This document shows, one piece after another, positions 14,073 to 21,240 of a DNA stretch of 21,240 nucleotides. The position numbers and the translations under genes were made by a program. The DNA comes from a virus. The stretch spans positions 1-21,240 of IMG/VR virus record IMGVR_UViG_3300035698_005624. The stretch is one strand, 5' to 3'. How positions within the stretch are numbered: the stretch's first letter is position 1; each line of letters begins with the position of its first letter. The notes beneath the pieces were generated by a model. It saw only the letters and a program-made list of their open reading frames with translations. It did not search any database and had not been told where the DNA came from.

Positions 14073-14222
14073 ATGGCATTAGGAAAGAAAAAAGGGGCTG
14101 GACAAAGTAAAGGACAAGCAGGTGGTGGGCGACGAAATGCGAACACCGGCGGCTGTGCTTCTGATGGACCTGGACATGGTAAAGGGGGTGGCAGAGGCAA
14201 AGGGAAGAATAGAAAAGGCTAA
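14073..14222 (+). CDS. Gly/Lys-rich basic mini-protein, 49 aa
   Basis: A short gene with a good AAAGGAAA ribosome binding site and ATG at 14073, ending TAATG with the portal start, so it is coupled to portal translation. Of 49 residues, 18 are Gly and 12 are Lys or Arg, with one acidic residue and one Cys (residue 28). No fold is expected on its own. Such composition suits nucleic-acid binding or a disordered head-interior peptide. The ribosome binding site and exact fit between genes argue that it is real. Confidence 0.65.
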   Translation: MALGKKKGAGQSKGQAGGGRRNANTGGCASDGPGHGKGGGRGKGKNRKG

Positions 14223-15973
14223 TGGAAAAGCTAAACGCACAAGAAAAAGACAAACTCCTCAAGCGGATGCGACGCTATTACCGGATCGGGTTGCGTACTA
14301 ACCGTGACTGGATTAAGCGGGCAAAGCAGGGGTACGCATTTTACTTTGGGGATCAGTGGGATGCAGCCGACCGAAGGAAATGCGAATCCGAGAATCGACC
14401 AGCATTAACCGTCAATAAGATATTCCCAGTAATCAATACCGTCAGCGGGATCAAGCGTAAGAATAAGCAGGATTTCAAGGTGTACCCGTTCAAGGGATCG
14501 AATCAGAACTGGGCACAGGTCTATACCACGTTACTCAAAGACACAGCAGATGATGCGGAATCCGAATGGGAAACGGCTGCGATGTTCGACGATGGGATAA
14601 TCTCGGGCAAGGGTTGGGTGGGCCTGGATGTGGATTATAGCGAGGATCCATTGCAAGGGGATTTGACGTTGGAGCGACTGTCTCCGTTCGAAGTGTTGGA
14701 AGATGGGCGGGACAAACACTACAACCTGAACAAAGGGGCGGAGTTCGTTATTCGGCTCAAGCGAATGACAAAGCAAGAGTTACAAGACGAATTTCCGGAC
14801 GTGAAGCTGGATAATGTATCCTACGATGATTTGGCAGAGGCTTACGGATTACCGGATGCGTCCACAGTGGAAACCGAGGACTATCCGGAAGAAGAAGCTT
14901 ACTTTGCCGAGCACGAAGGAGAGGGTGATGAGGAAGAAGAGTCACGGAAATTGTGGGTCAAGCAATGCTGGTGGAAGTCAAAAGAATATTTCAATCTACT
15001 GATAAATACAACCACAGATGAAGTGAGACGGGTTACTGATAAAGACGGAATCGAATATGCTAAATATTTAGTAGATACCTATCCAGATAAATACGATTTT
15101 CTGGAACACCAACGAGTAAACAATATGCACGTCACAACCTGGATCGGGAATAAGCTTCTGGATCATCGGGACGATCCGTTGCAGGGATGCTGCAAGTTCC
15201 CACTGGTTCGATTCTGTGCGTATTACATGGAGGGGTTCAACATTGGGATGGTGGATAACTTGGTCGATCCACAACAGGAGCACAACAAGCGACGCAGCCA
15301 GGTATTGCATCATTTGAATTCTACTGCCAACAGTGGATGGATTGGGGATGATGATGCGTTGGCAGATTGGTCCGTGCTGGAGGATTTCGGATCGAAGCCA
15401 GGCATAATCATTAAGAAACGACCGGGCAAAGAGTTACAGCGAATCATTCCTGTTCCCGCATCACCAGGTCATTTGGCCATGTCAGAACTGCCCGATAGCG
15501 ATATCAAGGATATTTCCGGGGTAAATAGCCAGTTGCAAGCACAGACTCCAGATAGGAAGATCAGCGGGAAGGCGATTGCATTACAACAAGAGCAGGGGTT
15601 GACCGCTAATACGATGTTGTTTGATAATTATAATCATACCAAGATCATCCTGGGTAAAACCATGCTGGATATCATCCGGAAAAACGGATTGTATTCCTTG
15701 GAGGAAATAACCCAACTGATTGATGTAACCGAAGAGATGGCGAAAGAGTTAGAGAGTGCACCATCAGGCCGGTTCAAGGTGAAAGTAAGCCTTAGTCCAC
15801 AAATGCCCACGGTGCGAATAGCCAACTATCAGACGTTAAAGGAAATGATAGTTGACGGTGTGCCCATCCATCCGAGACATTTGATTGCGGCCTCCGATGT
15901 GGAAAACAAGGATGAGATTATTCAGGACATGGCGCAGATGTCCGAGCAGGGACCGGGGGGAAATGCAGCCTAA
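14222..15973 (+). CDS. Portal protein, P22-like
   Basis: A 583-residue portal forming the dodecameric DNA channel at one capsid vertex. The N terminus (YYRIGLRTNRDWIKRAKQGY, FYFGDQWD, then NRPALTVNKIFPVINTVSGI) is the hallmark of P22-type portals. Further support comes from SPFEVLEDGRD, an acidic insert at about 215-240 (EDYPEEEAYFAEHEGEGDEE), the DPQQEHNKRRSQVLHHLNST helix, and SGVNSQLQAQTPDRKISGKA. Length is shorter than P22 gp1 (about 725 aa) but in range for related phages. It precedes the scaffold and capsid genes as expected. Confidence 0.9.
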   Translation: MEKLNAQEKDKLLKRMRRYYRIGLRTNRDWIKRAKQGYAFYFGDQWDAADRRKCESENRPALTVNKIFPVINTVSGIKRKNKQDFKVYPFKGSNQNWAQVYTTLLKDTADDAESEWETAAMFDDGIISGKGWVGLDVDYSEDPLQGDLTLERLSPFEVLEDGRDKHYNLNKGAEFVIRLKRMTKQELQDEFPDVKLDNVSYDDLAEAYGLPDASTVETEDYPEEEAYFAEHEGEGDEEEESRKLWVKQCWWKSKEYFNLLINTTTDEVRRVTDKDGIEYAKYLVDTYPDKYDFLEHQRVNNMHVTTWIGNKLLDHRDDPLQGCCKFPLVRFCAYYMEGFNIGMVDNLVDPQQEHNKRRSQVLHHLNSTANSGWIGDDDALADWSVLEDFGSKPGIIIKKRPGKELQRIIPVPASPGHLAMSELPDSDIKDISGVNSQLQAQTPDRKISGKAIALQQEQGLTANTMLFDNYNHTKIILGKTMLDIIRKNGLYSLEEITQLIDVTEEMAKELESAPSGRFKVKVSLSPQMPTVRIANYQTLKEMIVDGVPIHPRHLIAASDVENKDEIIQDMAQMSEQGPGGNAA

Positions 15974-16137
15974 TGGATAAACCACATAACACGATTGCGA
16001 AACTTTCCCAGTTTTTTCGGCAATTACTGGAATCAAAACCAAAGTTCTTCGGATCGGTGGAAGTAAATTTCCATGATGGCAACGTACCGAATGTAAATGT
16101 GAAGGAGAGCGTTAAACTGACTGATACTGACAACTAA
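15973..16137 (+). CDS. Small DUF2292/YezD-like protein, 54 aa
   Basis: ATG at 15973 overlaps the portal stop as TAATG. Residues 25-49 (FFGSVEVNFHDGNVPNVNVK and on) resemble the DUF2292/YezD pattern of GSV, a short beta strand, DG, then a second strand ending near EKIRL. The N-terminal 24 residues form an amphipathic helix. Function of that family is unknown. The resemblance is judged by eye and is moderate; the reading frame and coupling make the gene itself likely. Confidence 0.6.
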   Translation: MDKPHNTIAKLSQFFRQLLESKPKFFGSVEVNFHDGNVPNVNVKESVKLTDTDN

Positions 16138-16170
16138 ATAGACCCGAACCAGGGACAATCGTAAAACGCG

Positions 16171-16226
16171 AAGCCTCGGTGAACAATAGAACTTTTCTTT
16201 CTATTGTTTTGCCGGGGCTTTTTTAA
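16171..16226 (+). terminator. Two-tier Rho-independent terminator after portal
   Basis: Outer stem AAGCCTCGG (16171-16179) pairs with CCGGGGCTT (16212-16220, one G-T), and an inner stem ACAATAGAA/TTCTATTGT (16183-16207) pairs within it, followed by six Ts in all. It would stop or reduce readthrough from the terminase-portal operon before the scaffold and capsid genes. Confidence 0.8.
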
Positions 16227-16347
16227 TTCCCGTTCCCGTGCCGGGCAAAGCACGGGCCAAACTGTTTCCCGAACCGTCAGGGATATTTGACGGGGGTAAC
16301 CGGTAACTTACGCCGGAATTCAAGTAAGTACGTTAGGAGCAATTGAA
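16227..16347 (+). promoter_or_regulatory. Hairpin-rich leader before scaffold and capsid genes
   Basis: Non-coding stretch following the terminator. It holds three more inverted repeats in series: CCCGTGC/GCACGGG (16235-16256), CCGTCA/TGACGG (16274-16293), and ACTTAC/GTAAGT (16306-16329), ending just before the AGGAG ribosome binding site. No recognisable sigma-70 promoter is seen. It may be an mRNA-stabilising or regulatory leader for the highly expressed capsid genes. Confidence 0.5.
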
Positions 16348-17079
16348 ATGAGTGAAAAAATGTTAGACACAGCAACACAAACTACTGAACCGAACACGGA
16401 ACCGGTAACGATTCCCGACGATGCGGATGTCAGCCATACCGCTGCCTTTAAAGGATTGCTGGGCGACAAACAGCATGAAACACAACGACGGCAGGAAGCG
16501 GAGCAACGGTCGCTGGACATGCAGGCAGAGCTGGAAGAGTTGCGGGGCAAGAAATCTGCGGAGTCCAATCCGGAGGAATTGCCCGACACGGAAATTCTGA
16601 CCGCTGGGGATTTGAAGAAAATCCGAAAGCAGGAAAAAGAACAGCAAGATAAAGAAAAAAAGCAGCAGCAGCAAGTGGATATGAATCGGCGGTTCTTTGA
16701 ATCAGAAACCCGTGCCAAAGAAAAACACACGGTCGAAAGTGCCGGTAAAGGGCTGGACTTCGATACTGTGTTTCAGGAAGGGTTTGCACCGTTGGCCAAG
16801 CTCAAGCCACATTTGGTTCAAACCGTAGCCCAAGACGATAACCCGGCAGAGTTAGCTTATACCCTGGGTTGTACGTTCCCGGCTATTGCCCAACGCATTG
16901 ATGCGGTTCGGACGGTGAAGTTGCTGGAAAAACTAAAATCGAGTGGCGGTTCTTCCCGCAAAGGCTCCGGTTCGTTAAGTCAACTCTTGGGTCAGGATGA
17001 ACATAGTTCTTCCTTTGACGATTTGATGGACAAGCCGGAATCTGAACTCCTTAAGATGATTGAGGAGGCGGAGGACTAG
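16348..17079 (+). CDS. Scaffold-like head assembly protein
   Basis: A 243-residue acidic, coiled-coil protein with no globular motif: Thr/Glu-rich N terminus, then a Gln/Glu/Lys heptad region (about 48-122, with EKEQQDKEKKQQQQ), an Ala/Leu-rich middle, and a Ser/Gly linker followed by a short helical C terminus (SSSFDDLMDKPESELLKMIE). Directly before the capsid gene, this is the usual make-up and position of a scaffolding protein that guides prohead assembly. AGGAG precedes the ATG at 16348. A structural role beyond position and composition is inferred. Confidence 0.8.
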   Translation: MSEKMLDTATQTTEPNTEPVTIPDDADVSHTAAFKGLLGDKQHETQRRQEAEQRSLDMQAELEELRGKKSAESNPEELPDTEILTAGDLKKIRKQEKEQQDKEKKQQQQVDMNRRFFESETRAKEKHTVESAGKGLDFDTVFQEGFAPLAKLKPHLVQTVAQDDNPAELAYTLGCTFPAIAQRIDAVRTVKLLEKLKSSGGSSRKGSGSLSQLLGQDEHSSSFDDLMDKPESELLKMIEEAED

Positions 17080-17105
17080 CCACATAACCAACAAGGAGTT
17101 ATGTT

Positions 17106-18227
17106 ATGGCTACGACCCCCTTTTCTACCGATGCGGCACAAACCATAAGTATATGGTCTGCGCTGTTGATGAAACAGGCGCAGAAACAAACGTATTTCAA
17201 GAAATTTATGGGCACTTCCCAGGATGACATGATCCAAAAGATCACGGACCTGGAGAAAGGCGAGAAGGGCGATACGATCAAGTATGACTTGCTGATGAAC
17301 TTGGTCGGCGAAGGCGTTGACGGGGACAGCGAGATCGAAGGGAACGAAGAGCAACTAGTCTTCTACCAGGATTCCGTAGACGTGAATTTGCGCGGGAACG
17401 GTGTTCGGGCAGCAGGCAAGATGTCAATGAAGCGCACCAAGCGCAACATCCAGACGAATGGCAAAACAGCGCTCGGGAACTGGATGGGGCAGTTGACAGA
17501 CGATGATTTCGTTCTGGCTTTGTCCGGACTGGTTAACAGCGCCGGTCAGACCACGGCGGTTGCCCCGGATACGTCGGTCAGTGCTACCGATTCCGGGCAT
17601 AAGTGGTGTGGTGGTGATGTGGCGGCGAGTGGAAGTTTTGCCCGTGTTGCCGGGGATTCATCTCTGGTACAGGCAACGCATCGATTCAATACCCAAACTA
17701 TCTCTGCTGTCAAACGCCATGCGACGGTCAAGTGTAATCCGATGTTGCGCCCGCTCAAGATCGATGGTGTAGATCATTTCGTGATGCTGATTCATCCGTA
17801 TCAGTTGAAAGCGTTGCGAGCGGAAACCGCCTGGTTAGCTGCGCAACGAGACGCCGGTGTGCGAGGTAACAAGAACCCCATCTTTAGCGGAGCGGCTGGA
17901 ATCTGGGACGATGTGATTATTCACTCCTACGCGAAGATCACAACTCGACTGGGAGCCGGGGGAACGGCAGCGACGGAAGCGTGGGAAACCACGGACACCG
18001 CTACGAATATCTTGGGTAATGCCATTTACGGAGCGCGTGCCCTGTTCTGCGGAGCACAGGCGGGCGTTGTGGCCTACGGTCAGTATCCGGGCTGGTACGA
18101 GAAGAACTTCGATTACGGGCGTGTCCCGGGTGTGGCAACAGATGTGGTCTATGGGATCAAGAAGACCCGCTACAACTCCAAAGATTTCGGCGTGATTGCC
18201 GTTGATACCGTGTACGTTTCCGATTAA
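17106..18227 (+). CDS. Major capsid protein, N4-gp56 family
   Basis: A 373-residue HK97-fold capsid subunit. The N terminus (about 10-60: AAQTISIWSALLMKQAQKQT then KKFMGTS and KITDLEKGEKGDTIKYDLL) and the DSVDVNLRGNGVRAAGKMS / KRTKRNIQTNGKTALGNWM stretch match the N4 gp56-like family, as do FVMLIHPYQLKALRAE and the C-terminal DYGRVPGVATDVVYGIKKTR. Length is typical. AAGGAG precedes the ATG. A hairpin lies just after the stop. Confidence 0.93.
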   Translation: MATTPFSTDAAQTISIWSALLMKQAQKQTYFKKFMGTSQDDMIQKITDLEKGEKGDTIKYDLLMNLVGEGVDGDSEIEGNEEQLVFYQDSVDVNLRGNGVRAAGKMSMKRTKRNIQTNGKTALGNWMGQLTDDDFVLALSGLVNSAGQTTAVAPDTSVSATDSGHKWCGGDVAASGSFARVAGDSSLVQATHRFNTQTISAVKRHATVKCNPMLRPLKIDGVDHFVMLIHPYQLKALRAETAWLAAQRDAGVRGNKNPIFSGAAGIWDDVIIHSYAKITTRLGAGGTAATEAWETTDTATNILGNAIYGARALFCGAQAGVVAYGQYPGWYEKNFDYGRVPGVATDVVYGIKKTRYNSKDFGVIAVDTVYVSD

Positions 18228-18248
18228 CCGAACCGGTGACAGGTTTGG
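18228..18248 (+). other. Hairpin after capsid gene
   Basis: CCGAACC (18228-18234) and GGTTTGG (18242-18248) pair over 7 bp with one G-T pair and a 7-base loop, starting right after the capsid stop codon. No T-tract follows. It may protect the 3' end of the capsid message. The rest of the gap (18249-18299) is A-rich and ends in the TAAGGAG ribosome binding site of the next gene. Confidence 0.4.
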
Positions 18249-18299
18249 AACGATGGGAAGAAACTTTGAACTAAAAAAACTTCGTAAGGAGTATTGACA

Positions 18300-19259
18300 A
18301 TGGACGGACTTAAAAACTTTTGGGTGCAGGTCATTGATGAGAACGGTCAACCCGTGGAAGACGATTTGACCGTATCCATCGACCAAAGCGCCATTTATTC
18401 GGATGATAGCGGGACGGCGAAAACGAACCCGGTCACTACGGTAACGAACGGGGTGGTAAGCTGGTGGCAAACCGCTGATGATGCCAACATCATCGTATCT
18501 AATACGGAAGGTGGAATTTCCGTGAAACGGTATTTGTCGGCAGCCAACGCCGATCATCGTATCGTTTTGCCAACGCACATGAACGTGCTGGAACAGGCAA
18601 TGCCTCGGGTGGAATTCTTCGACGATTTCATGGTTCCTTATGTCGATGCCGACCGGTGGACTCTTACGGACGAAGACGCCGGAGGGTCTGCTGCGGTTGT
18701 CGGCGGGCGTGATGGAATTATCAACGTACTGACTGGCGGAAGTCAAGACGATGGTATTACGCTACATAGCACTTACGAGAATTTCATTATCGATGCCGAT
18801 AAGAACATTTTCTTCGAGTGTCGTGTTAGGTGTACTGAGATAGACGCATCCAACTACGATGCAAGTTGGTGTGTCGGACTGTCTAGTGTAAGTGACGGGC
18901 TAATGCAGGCTGATGGTTCAGCCCCAATCGCTACCCACGACGGTATCTTGTTTTTCAAACTCGAGACTAATAAGTTTATAGAATTTGAAACGTCTAATGC
19001 TACTGATAAGGGATCGCTTTCTGATATGCTAGCTTATGTCACAGATACTTGGTATCGGCTGGGCTTCAAGGTTGACTGCAATGATGGTGTAACCGCTAAG
19101 GTAACACCTTACATCAACGGCAAGGCATATGCTACGCAGGATTTGACGATCGCTGGTATGGTAGCGATGCACGTTGTTCTTTCGGCTAAGACACATGCCG
19201 CGCAGGTCGAAACTCTTGATGTTGACTATGTTCGTGTTGTAGCGGACCGTGACGATTAA
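18300..19259 (+). CDS. Putative virion surface protein with lectin-like domain
   Basis: A 319-residue protein right after the capsid gene. Start ATG 18300 has TAAGGAG 8 bases upstream; a TTG 6 bases earlier also fits the frame. Residues 1-85 (FWVQVIDENGQPVEDDLTVS) look like a beta-rich phage attachment domain. Residues 100-319 (VEFFDDFM...DRWTL, WCVGLSS, WYRLGFKVDCNDGVTAKVTP, LDVDYVRV) have the spacing of a concanavalin/LamG-like jelly roll. It could decorate the capsid or form part of a tail or head fibre. Position favours a head decoration or fibre protein; the exact place in the virion is not shown. Confidence 0.75.
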   Translation: MDGLKNFWVQVIDENGQPVEDDLTVSIDQSAIYSDDSGTAKTNPVTTVTNGVVSWWQTADDANIIVSNTEGGISVKRYLSAANADHRIVLPTHMNVLEQAMPRVEFFDDFMVPYVDADRWTLTDEDAGGSAAVVGGRDGIINVLTGGSQDDGITLHSTYENFIIDADKNIFFECRVRCTEIDASNYDASWCVGLSSVSDGLMQADGSAPIATHDGILFFKLETNKFIEFETSNATDKGSLSDMLAYVTDTWYRLGFKVDCNDGVTAKVTPYINGKAYATQDLTIAGMVAMHVVLSAKTHAAQVETLDVDYVRVVADRDD

Positions 19260-19276
19260 CGCCCTTTGAGCCATGC

Positions 19277-19315
19277 GGGATCCTGGACAGGGGCGTGTAC
19301 TCTCTGTCCGATCCC
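19277..19315 (+). promoter_or_regulatory. Long hairpin before the glycosyltransferase gene
   Basis: GGGATC-CT-GGACAG (19277-19290) pairs with CTGTCC-GATCCC (19304-19315), 12 bp with a 2-base bulge and a 13-base loop. It lies 18 bases ahead of the glycosyltransferase ribosome binding site and has no T-tract. It could limit transcription or translation of the downstream genes. Confidence 0.5.
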
Positions 19316-19345
19316 CTGTGGTTCTATGTTGCAGGAGATACAAAG

Positions 19346-20083
19346 GTGACTCATTCCCTTGTCAGCGTAATTATTTCCGACTTATTCGAGCGGTATTTGC
19401 CCGAGACTATTATGAATCTGCGCGCAACAGCGGATGGACCGGTGGAGATACTGGTGGAAACCGATGAAGACGGACAGGGAATGCGCCATTGTCTGAACGT
19501 AGCAGCGAACCGGGCAAACGGGGAGTATTTATTCAAAGTAGATGGGCACTGCATTATGTCGCCGCACTGGGATACGTTAATGAAAGAAGTATGCCAGGCT
19601 AACGATATGGTTGTGGCCTGTATCCGAGAGATAGACGATGAGACGTGGACTGTTCGGGATAAGGGTTTTGACTTTGTGACTATCAAGCCCGACTTGAACG
19701 TAGTTAAAACTGATAAGCAGAAATTCAACGGCGAAAAAGTGGCTGAGACTATGGCCTCTATCGGTTGTGCCTGGATGATACATAAAGACAGGTTCAATGA
19801 GCTGGAACAAAACTGGGAAGAGTTGGGTCGGTTAGGTGCTTTGGGTGTAGAGTGGGCTTTGAAGATATGGCTTTCCGGCGGTCGAACGTTGGTTCATAAA
19901 GACGTAATATGTGGTCATTTGTTTCGGTATGGCGGGACAATGAAACCAAACGATCTTATCTTTGCTCGCAAGATTTTGGGTCAACGATTCGCCAATATGC
20001 AAGGTCCGCAACAGATTCACCCGCTGAACTGGTTGGCAGAACGATTTAACAAAAAAACCGAAACAGTAAAGGACGGTGTGTAA
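19346..20083 (+). CDS. Glycosyltransferase, GT-A fold, pp-GalNAc-transferase-like
   Basis: A 245-residue enzyme that should transfer a sugar from a nucleotide sugar. GTG 19346 is chosen because AGGAG lies 8 bases upstream; an in-frame GTG at 19295 sits inside the hairpin. The first strand is SLVSVIISDLFERYL. The metal-binding DxH is KVDGHC (66-68), and SIGCAWMIHKDRF resembles the GGLFAIDKxxF segment. GVEWALKIWLSGG (Glu169) followed by CGHLFRY (His191) parallels the WGGENxEL...IWxCGG...VGHxFR order of polypeptide GalNAc-transferases, in which His completes the metal site. No lectin domain and no signal or membrane segment, so it acts in the cytoplasm. Placed among virion genes, it may decorate phage structural proteins. 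Confidence 0.82.
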   Translation: MTHSLVSVIISDLFERYLPETIMNLRATADGPVEILVETDEDGQGMRHCLNVAANRANGEYLFKVDGHCIMSPHWDTLMKEVCQANDMVVACIREIDDETWTVRDKGFDFVTIKPDLNVVKTDKQKFNGEKVAETMASIGCAWMIHKDRFNELEQNWEELGRLGALGVEWALKIWLSGGRTLVHKDVICGHLFRYGGTMKPNDLIFARKILGQRFANMQGPQQIHPLNWLAERFNKKTETVKDGV

Positions 20084-20084
20084 G

Positions 20085-21240
20085 ATGAAACGATTTCGAG
20101 CAAGTTGGATAGGAATAGGTTTGGTAGTTCTGCTTCTGGGTGCGGTTGTTCAGGTTCCTGCACAATGGGGAAACGATCTGTATGGGGGTGGGCGAAATGA
20201 TTTGTACGGTAGCACGGATGGAGCAATCATTTCGGTATCGGCAAGTGATTCCCCTGCCGGAGCCAAAGCACGGGCAGATTATCGCTGCAACGGTACAGCG
20301 GACCAGGTAGAGATCCAGGCGGCCATTGACAAGGTGTACGCTTCCGGGGTCGGTGGAGTTGTTGCTCTGATGGCGGGCAACTATTTATTGTCTGACGGAA
20401 TTACGTTATATCGAGGAGTTAAGTTCAGGGGCACTGGTAACGGCAACCACAAGGATGATGGGACTGTCTTAAAGTTGGCGGATAATACCACTTTAACGAA
20501 CGGAGGCATGATTTTTTATAATGGCCTTCGCTTAGCCTCATTTTTAGAAATCAGCAATATGACCATCAATGGTAATCGAGACAATCAGACTGGTGCTCAA
20601 GGTGGTCACGGGATTTTCATGTACAATAGTAGTAGTGGGGCGATCATGGATATACATATTGACCGTGTGTTTAGCCTGTATCACGAAGACTGTGCAGCTA
20701 TGATCGGTACAGATGCTAATAGTGTGGATGGGGAAGGTTCGTGGGGTGTACGAATAACTGACTCATTGTTCGAAATGAGTGATGGTCATGGAATGTATAT
20801 TCAATCGGATGAGTCCTATATTCACAACTGTTATTTTGCGGCAAATGGCTTAGATGGTTTGCGGATGGGGGGTTGCCATAGTACGTCTGTCATGCAGTGT
20901 AACTTTGGTAATAACAAACAAAATGGTTTATACACCGAAAAGATTGCGAATGTGAATTACGATAATATTATTATGGGTTGTATAGCCTGGAACAACGACG
21001 CAGAAACTGGAAGCACATCTTGTGCCAACTATTATTTAAATGGTGGCTTTCAGACGATTTTTAGCAACAACCAATCTATAGCGTCGGGGACGGAAGACGT
21101 CCATTATGGACTAGTCTTTTCTGGGAACAATAATATTATTACCAATAACATAATTCGTGATGTGGACCAGGGCGTGCGGTGTTTGAATACCACCGTACAA
21201 AACTCCATTATTTTCCGAAACAATGCTATTAAAGATTGTA
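20085..21240 (+). CDS. Exported right-handed beta-helix protein, possible tail spike/depolymerase (partial)
   Basis: ATG 20085 runs open to the window edge: 385 codons seen, no stop. AAAGGA lies 11 bases upstream, just inside the preceding gene. Residues 1-27 (basic MKRFR, a hydrophobic IGIGLVVLLLGAVVQV and PAQ) look like a cleavable signal peptide. From about 55 (DSPAGAKARADYRCNGTADQ, VEIQAAIDKV) it follows the pectate-lyase/phage spike opening, and then turns with repeated NxxI/NC and NGL segments give a right-handed beta-helix. Such folds form tail spikes or polysaccharide lyases. A signal peptide on a spike is unusual, so a secreted enzyme or exported protein is an alternative. The catalytic residues are not identifiable from the visible part. 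Confidence 0.8.
   Translation, partial: MKRFRASWIGIGLVVLLLGAVVQVPAQWGNDLYGGGRNDLYGSTDGAIISVSASDSPAGAKARADYRCNGTADQVEIQAAIDKVYASGVGGVVALMAGNYLLSDGITLYRGVKFRGTGNGNHKDDGTVLKLADNTTLTNGGMIFYNGLRLASFLEISNMTINGNRDNQTGAQGGHGIFMYNSSSGAIMDIHIDRVFSLYHEDCAAMIGTDANSVDGEGSWGVRITDSLFEMSDGHGMYIQSDESYIHNCYFAANGLDGLRMGGCHSTSVMQCNFGNNKQNGLYTEKIANVNYDNIIMGCIAWNNDAETGSTSCANYYLNGGFQTIFSNNQSIASGTEDVHYGLVFSGNNNIITNNIIRDVDQGVRCLNTTVQNSIIFRNNAIKDC

Noticed and set aside
16320-16789. Minus-strand frames rich in Cys, Ser, Phe and Leu over the scaffold gene
   Set aside because: They are the complement of a Gln/Glu/Lys-rich coiled-coil and give biased, unlikely proteins.
17835-18746. 303-codon antisense frame over capsid and surface protein genes
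   Set aside because: It lies opposite two well-supported genes, has no recognisable motif, and no other minus-strand gene is present.

Overview
The window is a contiguous piece of a tailed double-stranded DNA phage genome (or prophage). Every gene I can support lies on the + strand, and most are packed head to tail with ATGA or TAATG overlaps and clear AGGAGG-type ribosome binding sites. The portal and capsid look P22/N4-like: a long portal, a coiled-coil scaffold and an N4-gp56-type major capsid protein. No integrase, repressor or host gene is visible, so lifestyle and host cannot be settled. Two lipoprotein signals and one cleavable-type signal peptide show that several products are built for export by a bacterial host.

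Left part (1-10662) is the DNA metabolism arm. Two unknown genes (one Cys-rich) are followed by a recombination set: a Cas4/AddB-like PD-(D/E)XK nuclease with four Fe-S-type cysteines, a RecA-fold ATPase of the phage Sak4/AAA_24 type, and a small protein ending in an SSB-like DIPF tail. Next comes an intergenic zone (3324-4224) with three structured, T-tract-ended RNA elements around a DUF2829/Tad2-like gene, a family known for inhibiting Thoeris immunity. Then follow a helical unknown, a DnaB-type helicase, small accessory genes (zinc ribbon, ASCH domain, an Ig-like lipoprotein, a Dam-type adenine methyltransferase), and a replication-initiator-like gene that carries iteron-like repeats inside its coding sequence. 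A RusA Holliday junction resolvase and a second lipoprotein end the arm. No DNA polymerase is seen, so the helicase and initiator presumably recruit host polymerase.

A strong terminator and a 160-base AT-rich gap with paired direct repeats (10672-10879) separate this arm from the packaging and head genes: small and large terminase, five small genes of unknown role (one a 49-residue Gly/Lys-rich peptide), portal, a 54-residue DUF2292-like peptide, a terminator plus a hairpin-rich leader, scaffold, major capsid protein, a probable virion surface protein with a lectin-like fold, a glycosyltransferase resembling polypeptide GalNAc-transferases, and a signal-peptide-bearing beta-helix protein that runs off the right edge.

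The most interesting points are the Tad2-like cassette with its flanking RNA structures (one tRNA-shaped), the possible origin inside the initiator gene, the two lipoproteins in the replication arm, the glycosyltransferase beside the capsid and adsorption genes, and the exported beta-helix protein.
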